In this document: positions 50,474 through 58,650 of the stretch, piece after piece | Position numbering within the stretch: position 1 is the first letter of the stretch | Layout: each line of letters starts with the position of its first letter | Assembly (NCBI GenBank): GCA_040753075.1 | Contig: JBFMHA010000010.1 | Span: 18,822 to 82,821, forward strand | Origin: UBA6814 sp040753075 | GTDB lineage: Bacteria > Desulfobacterota > Desulfovibrionia > Desulfovibrionales > Desulfovibrionaceae | Direction: 5' to 3' | DNA: 64,000 bases | The notes under the pieces: model-generated | Seen by the model: the letters and a program-made list of their open reading frames with translations, nothing else | Databases searched by the model: none | Told to the model about the DNA's origin: nothing | Translations under genes and position numbers: made by a program

Positions 50474-51283
50474 TCAGGCCGGGGGAAACCACTCCGGATG
50501 GCCGGAGATGAAGGCGAGGCTGTGCTCCAGGTCATCGGCGGTGTGCGGCTCAAGGGTCCGGGTCGGGCTGAGGCCGCGCGCGGCGAGGCCGGAAAAGACC
50601 TCAGCCCAGGGTATGTCGCCCTGCCCCAGGCCCAGGTGGTGGTCGTCGGCCCCGGAATTGTCGTGCAGGTGAACGTGCCCCAGGAATGGGGAAAAGGCGT
50701 CCAGCCAGCGGTCCAGGTTCCTGAGGCGGACCCCCTGGGCGAAGCTGTGCCAGTGCCCCAGGTCGAGACAGAGACCGATGCCTTGCAGCCCACGTCCGGC
50801 AAGCATTCCCAGCAGTTCGACCAGGGGCTCCGGCATGGGTTCGAAGGTGTTCTCCAGGTACAGGGGCGGGTGTCCTGCCCAGGAGTTGTGCACGGCCTCC
50901 CACGTGTCGGCGGCGTTGGTCAGCCAGACGTCGTAGAAGGTGCGGTGCAGCGTCTCGAAATACCAGGCGTGGCCTATGAGATGGCGCGGGGCATAGATCC
51001 TCGCCACATCAAGGGCATGCAGCAGGCGGGCGCGGGTGGCGGCGAGAATGCCCGGATCGAGGGCGCCGGGCTGGAGGTCGAGAAAGGGAAGGTGGATGGA
51101 GCAGGTCAGCCCTGCGTCCTGTAGGCGCGAGGCGGTTTCCTGGTGCCAGGCCGGGGCGAGCGCGTCCAGGGCGCGGGAATCCAGGCCCAGTTCCGGGTGA
51201 AGGCCGCGGGCGATGAATGCCGCGAGATACTCAGGCTCGCGGGCGATGTAGCTGAGGGGAAGGTTGACGAAGAAGCGGGGCAT
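50474..51283 (-). CDS. Xylose isomerase-like TIM-barrel protein
   Basis: 269 residues. It belongs to the sugar phosphate isomerase/AP endonuclease 2 superfamily, shown by SIHLPFLDLQPGALD, PRHLIGHAWYFETL, LYLENTFEPMPE, GIGLCLDLGHWHSFAQ, HVHLHDNSGADDHHLGLGQGDIPW and TLEPHTADDLEHS. The His, Glu and Asp residues for a two-metal site are in place. Substrate unknown. It lies 11 bp after the M99 carboxypeptidase gene and may belong to the same transcript. It is a distant paralogue of the CbiR-like protein. Confidence 0.85.
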   Translation of the reverse strand: MPRFFVNLPLSYIAREPEYLAAFIARGLHPELGLDSRALDALAPAWHQETASRLQDAGLTCSIHLPFLDLQPGALDPGILAATRARLLHALDVARIYAPRHLIGHAWYFETLHRTFYDVWLTNAADTWEAVHNSWAGHPPLYLENTFEPMPEPLVELLGMLAGRGLQGIGLCLDLGHWHSFAQGVRLRNLDRWLDAFSPFLGHVHLHDNSGADDHHLGLGQGDIPWAEVFSGLAARGLSPTRTLEPHTADDLEHSLAFISGHPEWFPPA

Positions 51284-51294
51284 GGCGCGCGGGA

Positions 51295-53040
51295 TCAGGA
51301 GTTGGGCGCGCGCAGGACCATCTCGCCGATGGGCTTGAAGGTCGTGGCCTGGCGCAGGGTAAGGGGCCGGGCCTCGCCGGGGGCGAGGCGCAGTATGCCG
51401 CCCCAGGGCAGGGTCTGCTGGCCCTGGGTGACCACCACCTTGTCCCGCGGGCCGTTGCTCCACAGGTCTTCCAGGCGGTATTCCCCCGGCGGCAGGTCCT
51501 TCTGGCCTCCGTCCTTCCAGTGCACCAGCACCGGGTGGCCGTCCGGGTCGCGGAACTGCACGGCCTGGATGCGGCGGGGGGCCACCCGTATGGTGAATTC
51601 GGCCCGCTTGACTCCCCGGGTTTCCCGCACCACCCGGCACAGCCAGTTCTCGCCGGCCTGCTCCACGTAGCTGGAGATGAAGTCCTGGGCGTCGAGGATG
51701 ATCTCCTGGCCCATGTCCTGGCCGCGGTTGCCGAAGGGGCTGCTCACGAAGCCCTTGAGGTTCAGGACCTCGTCGTTGCGGCCGGACCAGATGCCCTCCA
51801 GCACGAGTTGGTCGCCAGCCACGGCGTCCAGGGTCCTGCCCGCGGGCACGAAGCGCAGCTTCTTGTTCAGCCAGACCGCGAAGAGCGGGCCCGATCCTGC
51901 GGCCTTGGCCTCGGCCACGTCCTTCCAGGTGGCGTTCATGCGCACGGCGACCTTGGCCAGGCGGCTGCCGTCGGCGCGCACGTCCAGGGTGGAGAAGGGG
52001 GCCAGCACCAGGCGGGGGGTCCCAACCACGTTGAAGTCCGGCCGGTCGGAGGCCAGAACCGCTGGCGAGGGATGGAAGGACGCGTCCTGGGTTTGGGGAG
52101 GATTGACCTGGAGGGTTTCTCCCGGGGACAGGGTGAGATGAAGCGTCTCCCCGGCTCGGACCGTCCGGCCGTTCACGGTGACAGGGCCGAACGATTTGAG
52201 ATAGCGAGAAATCTCTTCCTCGTTCACGTAGGGCAAGTCGACCTCGACCCCGAAATGGTCCAGGAAAAGCTGTGCGGCCTTGAGCTGCTGCTTCACCTTC
52301 CAGCCCAGGTCGTCGATGCTCTTGCTCACCTCGATGGCCAGGGCCGGGATGCCCACCTGCGACAGGGCGTAGTAGGTCAGGGACTTGCGCTGCTCGGGAT
52401 AGGCGGTGTTGGCTGCGAAGGTGTCGGTGTTGAACAGGCGGAATTGGTAGTCCGCGGGCGCGATGGTGCCGTTGAGGCGGCCCAGCACCTGGTTCACGGC
52501 CTGGGCCAGATGGATGCGGTCCTGGTAGACCGTGGTGTCGATGATGATGGACTGGCCGTAGCGCCCGGGGTTGCGCTGCACGTTGACGTAGGTGGGGTGG
52601 TAGAAGCCCGAGCCCTCGTGCATGTGGATGAAGGCGTCGCACCCGCCCAGGAGGAAACGGATGACGCGGGCCAGGCGGTCTTCGTAGAACTGGCCGTATT
52701 CGCGGTCGAAGCGGCGGTTGAGGTCCACGTTGACCTGGCGGCGTCGGGTGTTGACCGATGGCAGGTTGGCGCGGGGGATGACCACCAGGTTGCCCCGGCG
52801 CACCGAGGACCGGGTCAGGGCCTGGGCGGCCAGGAACCCGGACACCTCGTCGCCCTGGATCCCGCCCTGGATCATGACCGTGGGTCCCGGCGCGTCGCCG
52901 CGCAGGAAATAGGCCTTCAACTCGTACTGGGTGCCGGCAAAGAAGGTGAAGCTCGGGACGTCGGCCCGCGCGAGGGCGGGACACGCCAGGAGCAGCAGGA
53001 GAAGGCCGAGGCTACGAGCGGGGGATGGGCAGGGTTTCAC
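51295..53040 (-). CDS. M99-family zinc carboxypeptidase, Csd4/Pgp1-like
   Basis: 581 residues. A signal peptide (LGLLLLLLACPALARA) leads to an M14-like domain with QGGIQGDEVSG: the first zinc ligand is Gln62 instead of His, with Glu65, and the third is His141 in HMHEGSGF. Glutamine as zinc ligand is the hallmark of Csd4 of Helicobacter pylori, which trims muropeptide tripeptides to dipeptides and sets helical shape. C-terminal about 300 residues hold two beta-rich domains (ETLHLTLSPGETLQV; a 440-560 part). GTG start at 53040 overlaps the upstream gene by 29 bp. Strong case for a periplasmic cell-shape enzyme. Confidence 0.9.
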   Translation of the reverse strand: MKPCPSPARSLGLLLLLLACPALARADVPSFTFFAGTQYELKAYFLRGDAPGPTVMIQGGIQGDEVSGFLAAQALTRSSVRRGNLVVIPRANLPSVNTRRRQVNVDLNRRFDREYGQFYEDRLARVIRFLLGGCDAFIHMHEGSGFYHPTYVNVQRNPGRYGQSIIIDTTVYQDRIHLAQAVNQVLGRLNGTIAPADYQFRLFNTDTFAANTAYPEQRKSLTYYALSQVGIPALAIEVSKSIDDLGWKVKQQLKAAQLFLDHFGVEVDLPYVNEEEISRYLKSFGPVTVNGRTVRAGETLHLTLSPGETLQVNPPQTQDASFHPSPAVLASDRPDFNVVGTPRLVLAPFSTLDVRADGSRLAKVAVRMNATWKDVAEAKAAGSGPLFAVWLNKKLRFVPAGRTLDAVAGDQLVLEGIWSGRNDEVLNLKGFVSSPFGNRGQDMGQEIILDAQDFISSYVEQAGENWLCRVVRETRGVKRAEFTIRVAPRRIQAVQFRDPDGHPVLVHWKDGGQKDLPPGEYRLEDLWSNGPRDKVVVTQGQQTLPWGGILRLAPGEARPLTLRQATTFKPIGEMVLRAPNS

Positions 53041-53740
53041 TGAAGATGGTCTGGCCCTGCGGGTTTTTGAGCATGAGCCGCAGTCCGAAAAGCCGGTCCG
53101 AGGCCACGTCCTTGGGCAGGGCGAAGGTCGTGGTGATCTGCTTGAACCGTTGGATCTGGAAGGTCATGTCCGCTTCCTTGACCGTGACCGGCACCAGCGC
53201 TCCATCCACCAGGATCAGGGACACCTGGGCCGCGCCTGTGAGCATTTCGCTGCCCAGGAGGTTGTTCAGGCTGAAGGACAGGATCATGTTGTCGCCGTTC
53301 AGCCTGGCGGTGAAATTCTCCACGCTGGCCTGTCGGGTGTCCACGCGGTCGAAGAGCTTCTTGAGGTCCACCGGGGGAGGAGTCGGAGCCGAGGGCTTGC
53401 CCTCCTCCTTCTTGCCCTTGCGCTCGCTGGGCGGGCTCATGGAGCCGAGCAGGGTCTGCAGCTCCTCGGGGTCATTGGACTTGAGGATCTTGTCCACGTT
53501 CTGGAGGCGCTCCAACTCCATGTTGGCCTCGCGGAGTTGGCGCTCCAGGCTGTTCTTGTCCTGGCGAAGCGCAGCGTTGTCCCGCCAGAAATTATAGCCG
53601 GCCGCGACGCCGCCGCAGGCCAGGAGCACGAGAAGGACAAGTCCGTAGGCCGCGAACTTTATGATCGCCGGACTCACCCGGTAGCGTCGGACCGGGCTGT
53701 TGTCGCGCATGAAGATCACGTTGAACTTGCTGTCGCTCAC
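53012..53740 (-). CDS. Membrane-anchored coiled-coil protein of the cell-shape cluster
   Basis: 242 residues from a GTG start that overlaps the upstream stop by 4 bp (GTGA). A single transmembrane helix at about 28-50 (YGLVLLVLLACGGVAAGYNF) is followed by a short coiled coil (RQDKNSLERQLREANMELERLQNVDKIL), a Lys/Pro-rich linker, and a beta-rich C-terminal domain (VENFTARLNGDNMILSFSLNN... FALPKDVASDRLFGLRLMLKNPQGQTIFSETLPIPRS). The N-terminal VIFMRDNSPVRRYRVSPAIIKFA resembles that of membrane-bound M23 peptidases but no peptidase domain follows. Its role may be scaffold for the two flanking enzymes. This is inference. Confidence 0.85.
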   Translation of the reverse strand: MSDSKFNVIFMRDNSPVRRYRVSPAIIKFAAYGLVLLVLLACGGVAAGYNFWRDNAALRQDKNSLERQLREANMELERLQNVDKILKSNDPEELQTLLGSMSPPSERKGKKEEGKPSAPTPPPVDLKKLFDRVDTRQASVENFTARLNGDNMILSFSLNNLLGSEMLTGAAQVSLILVDGALVPVTVKEADMTFQIQRFKQITTTFALPKDVASDRLFGLRLMLKNPQGQTIFSETLPIPRS

Positions 53741-54999
53741 TGCAGGGCGCTCCAATCCTCACTGGCGATCCTGTAGGAGAGTCCGTCGGGCGTGAGCACC
53801 ATGGTCTTCCAGCCGCGGTCGGAGTAGCCGGAAGCCGAGGCGTATTCTTGGGTGAAGGCCACGGCGAGGCCCTGGGGATGGACTGTAACCTCGAAGGGGC
53901 CAAAGGTCACGTCCTTCGGCTTGTCCTTGCCCCAGAGTTCGGCCTTCTGGCTGCGGATGGCCTCCACCCCTGCCCGGCCGCCCTGGGTGGCCCCGGGCAG
54001 GTAGAACTCCAGGTAGGCGTCCAGGTCGCCGGCCCTCCAGGCCTCGCGCCAGGAGTCGAGCACGGCCTCCACGTCGGAGCGGATCTTGCGAAGGTATTCG
54101 GACTCCAGGTCCAGGTTGGCGTCCTTCCACTCCATGCCCACGATCCGGTATTCGCCCTTCTTGTCCTTCTGCCAGTAGATGCGCTTGAGGCCCTCGCTGA
54201 GCATGGTGGGCGTTCGGTAATACTGCTTGAAATAGCTCACCCAGTAGTCCGGGCCGGGAAGCACGCGCACGTCCAGGGCCGCCACCTGGATCCAGGGCTG
54301 GGCCTTCCAGACATTGAGCTTGTGCTGCCTGAAGGAGTCGAACCGCTCGCTGCTCAGGGAGTACTTCTCGGGGTCGAAGTGCTTGAAGAAGTCCGGCGAC
54401 TCCCGCTGCCAGTCCCGGGAAAAGGCCTCGACCTTTTTCAGGATGGCGTCGTAGTCGCGCACCATCTCCCCGGGCTTGTCGTGCACGCGCAGGGAGTCGG
54501 CGATGGCGACCGGCGTGCCCGGGGTCAGTTCGGACTGGATGCGGCGCAGGTCGGCGGTCTTGAGCACCACGCAGCCGCGGGTTTCGCTGGGCTTGATCTC
54601 GTTGCCCCGGCCGTGGATCCAGATGCCGGACCCGGTCTTCTGGCGCAGCTTGTCCACCGGGTTGGGGAAGTTCAGGGTGAAGGCCTGGTCCCCGTAGAGT
54701 TCGTAATTGAGGCCCTGGGTCAGGCGGCGCTCGATGAAGTAGACGCCCTCGGGAGTGCGCATGTCGCCGCGGGACTTCTTGTCGCCGCTGCGCTGCCCGG
54801 TGACGCAGGGCAGGTCGGTGAGCACCCGGAGGGGACTCTTCTGGCCCAGGATGAAGAACTTCTGGGCGTCCTTGTCCACGGCCAGGAACTTGGTGGGCAG
54901 GGAGGGATGGCTCTCGATGGTGGCCTGCCATCCGGCCAGGGCCGGGACGGCCATGGCGAGCAGGGCCGCTGCCAGGAGGAAGGGGGCTGTTTTCTTCAC
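53737..54999 (-). CDS. L,D-transpeptidase-fold peptidoglycan peptidase, Csd6/Pgp2-like
   Basis: 420 residues from a GTG start with signal peptide VKKTAPFLLAAALLAM...ALA. The YkuD domain has IWIHGRGNEIKPSETRGCVVL, giving catalytic His129 and Cys143. The C-terminal part (about 300-420: EYLRKIRSDVEAVLDSWREAWRAGDLDAYLEFYLPGATQGG) is an NTF2-like domain. That combination is the architecture of H. pylori Csd6 and C. jejuni Pgp2, which trim tetrapeptides and are needed for helical shape. The stop overlaps the coiled-coil gene by 4 bp. Which activity (L,D-carboxypeptidase or transpeptidase) dominates cannot be read. Confidence 0.9.
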   Translation of the reverse strand: MKKTAPFLLAAALLAMAVPALAGWQATIESHPSLPTKFLAVDKDAQKFFILGQKSPLRVLTDLPCVTGQRSGDKKSRGDMRTPEGVYFIERRLTQGLNYELYGDQAFTLNFPNPVDKLRQKTGSGIWIHGRGNEIKPSETRGCVVLKTADLRRIQSELTPGTPVAIADSLRVHDKPGEMVRDYDAILKKVEAFSRDWQRESPDFFKHFDPEKYSLSSERFDSFRQHKLNVWKAQPWIQVAALDVRVLPGPDYWVSYFKQYYRTPTMLSEGLKRIYWQKDKKGEYRIVGMEWKDANLDLESEYLRKIRSDVEAVLDSWREAWRAGDLDAYLEFYLPGATQGGRAGVEAIRSQKAELWGKDKPKDVTFGPFEVTVHPQGLAVAFTQEYASASGYSDRGWKTMVLTPDGLSYRIASEDWSALQ

Positions 55000-55006
55000 G
55001 CGCGCT

Positions 55007-55627
55007 TTACTCGAAATGCTCCCAGGTGAACTCCATGCGCCCCAAGGGTCCGGACACCACCAGGGTGGCGGGACCATCGGCCAGGCGGGGAAAGCGCAGG
55101 CCATAGAAAGACCGCCACCGGCTGGCATACGGGAAAAACAGCCCGATTTTCTCGGCCGGCCAACGGTCCTTGTCAAGTGGCGCCATGTCCAGGGGACGAT
55201 GAACACTTTCGCCCTGGACCACGACCACCCGCCACAGGGGGTCGTCAGGGCGCAGGACGGCGTTCTTGCTTCGTTCGGCGGCCAGGGACAGGACGATCTC
55301 CGTGCCCCGGGCGTGGGCCTTTCTCTGTTCCTCCAGGAAATCCCCCGCCTCGCCCGGGGTCAGAGCATACGCATGAGCCCACCGCTTGGCAAACGCCTCG
55401 CGCCAGGCGGCGGACTGGAGGGTGGCGGCGGCGTTCAGGGAGGAGTCGAGCCCCTGGTTCAGTTCGGCGGTCCGGGTCCAGTCGCGGGTCAGGCGGACGT
55501 AGGGGTCGCCCAGGTCGGGCCAGAGGAGCGCGGCGCCGCCGGAGGCGCCGGGGGCGCACCCCGCGCAGAACAGGGCCAGGAGGGCCAGCAGCAGAACCGG
55601 GCCGGCCGGTTCAGCGGCCAGCCTCAA
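55007..55627 (-). CDS. Putative lipoprotein of the cell-shape cluster
   Basis: About 206 residues. A lipobox (LLLALLALFCAGC) marks lipid attachment. The mature protein is helical (WTRTAELNQGLDSSLNAAATLQSAAWREAFAKRWAHAYALTPGEAGDFLEEQRKAHARGTEIVLSLAAERS) with a C-terminal beta part. Start is unclear: TTG 55627 is used because it places the signal at the N-terminus; ATG 55663 would add 12 residues. It overlaps the end of pyrE and lies 7 bp upstream of the Csd6-like gene. Unknown function. Confidence 0.72.
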   Translation of the reverse strand: MRLAAEPAGPVLLLALLALFCAGCAPGASGGAALLWPDLGDPYVRLTRDWTRTAELNQGLDSSLNAAATLQSAAWREAFAKRWAHAYALTPGEAGDFLEEQRKAHARGTEIVLSLAAERSKNAVLRPDDPLWRVVVVQGESVHRPLDMAPLDKDRWPAEKIGLFFPYASRWRSFYGLRFPRLADGPATLVVSGPLGRMEFTWEHFE

Positions 55628-56168
55628 GCAGCTCGTTCCTGGTGAAGATGGATACCAGTTCATACCCGGCCTCGGCCAGGGCTTCCCGGCCGCCTTCCTG
55701 GCGGTCCAGCACGCAGAGCACGGCCGTCACCTCGAACCCGGCGTCGCGCACCCGGCCGATGGCCTTGAGCAGCGTCCCGCCGGTGGTCACCACGTCCTCG
55801 AGCATGGCCACCTTGGCGCCCGGGGCGAAATTGGCCAGGCCCTCCAGGTACTGGTCCGTGCCGTGGCCCTTGGACTGCTTGCGCACGATGAACCCGGGCA
55901 GGGGCCGGCCCGCCTCGTGGGAGAGCACGGTGACGGCGCTCACCAGCGGATCCGCCCCCAGCGTCATGCCGCCTACGCCGGCAATATCAAATCTCTTGAG
56001 AAACTCAAGAAAAAGACTGCCGAGAAGCCAGGAGCCCTCGGGATGCAGGGCGGTCTGCTTGCAGTCGAAGTAGTAGTCGCTCTTCTTGCCCGAGGTCAGG
56101 GTGAAGTCGCCCTCGCGGTAGGACTTCTCCAGGAGCAGCCGGGCCAGCCTCTTGCGCAGGTCTTCCAT
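55611..56168 (-). CDS. pyrE: Orotate phosphoribosyltransferase
   Basis: 185 residues. Converts orotate and PRPP to OMP. GDFTLTSGKKSDYYFDCKQTALHP is the orotate/PRPP loop region, and VAMLEDVVTTGGTLLKAI is the PRPP motif. The start at ATG 56168 sits just after the purB stop (56171-56173). Purine and pyrimidine genes are adjacent here. Confidence 0.95.
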   Translation of the reverse strand: MEDLRKRLARLLLEKSYREGDFTLTSGKKSDYYFDCKQTALHPEGSWLLGSLFLEFLKRFDIAGVGGMTLGADPLVSAVTVLSHEAGRPLPGFIVRKQSKGHGTDQYLEGLANFAPGAKVAMLEDVVTTGGTLLKAIGRVRDAGFEVTAVLCVLDRQEGGREALAEAGYELVSIFTRNELLEAGR

Positions 56169-56170
56169 GC

Positions 56171-57469
56171 TCAAGCCTCACCGAAAACGCGGCTGAAGAT
56201 GAGGTCCTCGTGGACCAGGTAGGAACGGGCGTCGAACACGGCGTCCAGGGCGGCCGCATCGAGGCGGCCGGCGATGTCCTGGTCCTTGCGGGCCTCGTCC
56301 GGGAACTGCAGGCGCTCCGACCAGCAGCGCATGGCCACCCGCTGCACCATCTCGTAGGCGGCCTGGCGGTCCATGCCCCCGTCCACCAGGGCCAGGAGAA
56401 GGCGCTGGGAGAAGTACAGGCCGAAAGAGCCCTTGAGGTTGCGCTCCATGTTCTCGGGGATGACCCGCAGGTTGTCGAGCAGGCTGGACAGCCGGTGCAG
56501 GATGTAGTCAGCCAGGATGGTGGAGTCGGGCATGATGACCCGCTCCACCGAGGAGTGGCTGATGTCCCGCTCGTGCCACAGGGGCATGTTCTCCATGGAC
56601 GCCAGGGCGTTGGTGCGCAGCAGGCGGGACAGGCCGGCCATGTTCTCGGCCGAGATGGGGTTCTTCTTGTGGGGCATGGCCGACGAGCCCTTCTGGCCCT
56701 TGGCGAAGCCCTCCTCGGCCTCCAGCACCTCGGTGCGCTGCAGGTGGCGCAGCTCCACGCACAGGCGCTCGAACCCGCCCCCGGCCAGGGCCAGGGCGGT
56801 GAAGAAATGGGCGTGGCGGTCGCGCTGGATGATCTGGGTGGAGTGCGGCTCCACCTGCAGGCCCAGCAGCTCGCAGGCGATCTGCTCCACCCGGGGGTCC
56901 AGGTTGGCGTAGGTGCCCACCGCGCCGGATATCTTGCCGAAGCGCACGTTCTCCAGGGCCTGGGCGAACCGCTCCCGGTGCCGGGCGAACTCGGCGTGGA
57001 AGCCGGCCATCTTGAGCCCGAAGCTGACGGGCTCGGCGTGGATGCCGTGGGTCCGGCCCATGCACAGGAGGCCCTTGTGGCGCAGGGCCAGGGCCTTGAG
57101 CGAGGCCAGCAGCCGGTCGAAGCCCTGCAGGATGAGGGTCCCGGCCCGGGTCAGGAGCAGGCCGTTGGCGGTGTCGGTGATGTCCGAGGAGGTGCAGCCC
57201 AGGTGGATGTAGCGGGCCGAGGGACCCACCTTCTCCTCCACCGCGGTGAGGAAGGCGATGACGTCGTGCCGGGTGCGCTCCTCGATCTCCAGGATGCGCT
57301 CCAGGTCGAAGCCGGCCTTGGCGCGGATGACGTCCATGTCCTCGGCCGGGATGCGGCCCAGGCGGCGCCAGGCCTCGCACACCGCGATCTCCACGTCGAG
57401 CCAGGCGGAGAACTTGGCCTGCAGGGTCCATACTTCGCCCATCTGGGGGCGGGTGTAGCGTTCGATCAT
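56171..57469 (-). CDS. purB: Adenylosuccinate lyase
   Basis: 432 residues. It cleaves SAICAR and adenylosuccinate in purine synthesis. MIERYTRPQMGEVW, TSSDITDTANGLLL, RTHGIHAEPVSFGLK, and the signature GSSAMPHKKNPISAEN are intact. The stop is 2 bp before the pyrE start. A strong hairpin ending in T residues precedes it at 57512-57534, so it may start its own transcript. Confidence 0.96.
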   Translation of the reverse strand: MIERYTRPQMGEVWTLQAKFSAWLDVEIAVCEAWRRLGRIPAEDMDVIRAKAGFDLERILEIEERTRHDVIAFLTAVEEKVGPSARYIHLGCTSSDITDTANGLLLTRAGTLILQGFDRLLASLKALALRHKGLLCMGRTHGIHAEPVSFGLKMAGFHAEFARHRERFAQALENVRFGKISGAVGTYANLDPRVEQIACELLGLQVEPHSTQIIQRDRHAHFFTALALAGGGFERLCVELRHLQRTEVLEAEEGFAKGQKGSSAMPHKKNPISAENMAGLSRLLRTNALASMENMPLWHERDISHSSVERVIMPDSTILADYILHRLSSLLDNLRVIPENMERNLKGSFGLYFSQRLLLALVDGGMDRQAAYEMVQRVAMRCWSERLQFPDEARKDQDIAGRLDAAALDAVFDARSYLVHEDLIFSRVFGEA

Positions 57470-57511
57470 GTCGCGTTCAGGAGGTTTGAGCCGCCCGGGG
57501 CGGCAAGGCCG

Positions 57512-57534
57512 AAAAAAAGGCAGCCGAGGCTGCC
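57512..57534 (-). terminator. Rho-independent terminator of the FmdB-type gene
   Basis: On the minus strand GGCAGCC-TC-GGCTGCC is followed by TTTTTTT, a canonical terminator. It lies 9 bp beyond the stop of the gene at 57543-57857. Confidence 0.9.
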
Positions 57535-57542
57535 TTGGGCGG

Positions 57543-57857
57543 TCAGGAAGCCGAGGACTCGGCCGAGGCGGGAGTGGAGGCGGCGGCGGGCTTGGCCGGA
57601 GCCGTCTCGGATGACTCGGCGGACGAGCTCTTCCCACTGGCGCCGTTGCCGTTGCCGTTGCCGCCGTTTCCGGAGCCGCCGCGGCAATAGTCGGTAACGT
57701 ACCAGCCGGTGCCCTTGAGCACGAAGGCGGTGTTGGAAATGATCCGATCGGCCTTGTGGCCGCACACCGGGCAAGGCACGTCCTTGTCCTCGAACCCTTT
57801 CTGCCACTCCTCGAAGATCTGTTCGCAGTCGCAGCAACGGTATTCGTAGATAGGCAT
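57543..57857 (-). CDS. FmdB-family zinc-ribbon protein
   Basis: 104 residues. MPIYEYRCCDCEQIFEEWQK and VPCPVCGHKADRIISNTAFVLKGTGWYVTDY form the Cys8-x2-Cys11 ... Cys29-x2-Cys32 ribbon of the FmdB family. A Gly/Asn stretch and a Ser/Ala/Pro-rich tail make up the last 45 residues. FmdB-like proteins are thought to be regulators of unknown targets. The tail is low complexity and may be disordered. Confidence 0.9.
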   Translation of the reverse strand: MPIYEYRCCDCEQIFEEWQKGFEDKDVPCPVCGHKADRIISNTAFVLKGTGWYVTDYCRGGSGNGGNGNGNGASGKSSSAESSETAPAKPAAASTPASAESSAS

Positions 57858-58005
57858 GGCGCATCAACTCCTGCGGTGAAACTCTGGCGAAGGTATAGGC
57901 GCTCTGCCAAGAATGTCAATCGCCCCACACTCCGCCCGGTTCCGGACACGCCGGAACCGATGCAAGACACGGACCGCAGGCCGGGCTTGCAACCAATCCG
58001 AAGGA

Positions 58006-58119
58006 TTAGGACCTGGCCGCGGCCTTGGCTTCCTTGACGCGGGCCTTGAGGCGCTCTTCGCGGCGCTTGCGGCGGCGGTCGATTTCCTTCTTACGCTCGT
58101 GCTTCTTGTGTTTGGACAT
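58006..58119 (-). CDS. Small highly basic protein, 37 aa
   Basis: 37 residues, starting MSKHKKHERKKEIDRRRKRR, with 20 Lys/Arg. A perfect ribosome-binding site (GGAGGAAACC) precedes the ATG. Length and composition resemble small basic proteins of the DUF6800 kind, probably helical and RNA-binding. The transposon's left end is 82 bp upstream of its start. Confidence 0.75.
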   Translation of the reverse strand: MSKHKKHERKKEIDRRRKRREERLKARVKEAKAAARS

Positions 58120-58201
58120 GGTTTCCTCCGAATTTTCCTGAGCTAAGAAACGTGCTCTCTTACTCGCATCACCCCCTCTTGTCCAGTCCTTTTCCCGGGG
58201 C

Positions 58202-58217
58202 GGTAGTGGGTCAGTTT
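58202..58217 (+). repeat. Left terminal inverted repeat
   Basis: GGTAGTGGGTCAGTTT, an exact match to the reverse complement of 60355-60370. Confidence 0.95.
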
Positions 58218-58244
58218 GAAACCTGACGGTTAGTGGATATGACC

Positions 58245-58273
58245 TTGCCAATGCTTGAGCGAGCAAGTATGGT
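58245..58273 (+). promoter_or_regulatory. Promoter of the KGG cargo gene
   Basis: TTGCCA, 17 bp, TATGGT, ending 6 nt before the ATG at 58280. No clear Shine-Dalgarno, so leaderless is likely. The spacer core TGCTTGAGCG recurs before the transposase at 59446-59455. Confidence 0.6.
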
Positions 58274-58279
58274 CAAGGC

Positions 58280-58552
58280 ATGGCTACCAATAAAAAGAAA
58301 AGACCGGCCGACATTAACCAACTCGCAGCTTCCATCGTTGCCGACGCCACCGACCCGGGAGAAGCACCGCAAGAGACAACCCCGGAAGAACCAACCAATG
58401 ATGGGAAGAACCCTCACGCCGTCGCGCTCGGGCGCGAGGGTGGGTTGAAAGGGGGGAAGGCTAGGGCCGCAAAGCTGACACCAGAACAGCGGAAGGAGAT
58501 AGCACAAAAGGCGGCACGCGCCAGATGGGACAAAAATCAAGAAAAAACCTAG
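58280..58552 (+). CDS. KGG-motif small protein (transposon cargo)
   Basis: 90 residues. N-terminal KKKRPADINQLAASIVADAT, an acidic linker, then KNPHAVALGREGGLKGGKARAAKLTPEQRKEIAQKAARARW. This layout (a basic GGLKGGKARA block followed by a helix ending ARW) is shared by many small proteins in bacteria and phages; the function is unknown, and DNA or RNA binding is plausible from the basic charge. It has one AUA codon. It is the first passenger gene. Confidence 0.85.
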   Translation: MATNKKKRPADINQLAASIVADATDPGEAPQETTPEEPTNDGKNPHAVALGREGGLKGGKARAAKLTPEQRKEIAQKAARARWDKNQEKT

Positions 58553-58598
58553 AGTTGTGTTTGTGATACCACATATATGTACATTTGAGCCAAACACC

Positions 58599-58627
58599 TT
58601 GACAAAGTTTCGCCCAGTCTGTATCTG
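58599..58627 (+). promoter_or_regulatory. Promoter of the 169-aa cargo gene
   Basis: TTGACA, 17 bp, TATCTG, 23 nt before the ATG at 58651. AGGAGG is 6 nt upstream of that ATG, so this cargo gene has a leader and normal ribosome-binding site, unlike its neighbours. Confidence 0.7.
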
Positions 58628-58650
58628 TTCTGGCAGACAGGAGGCGAAAC

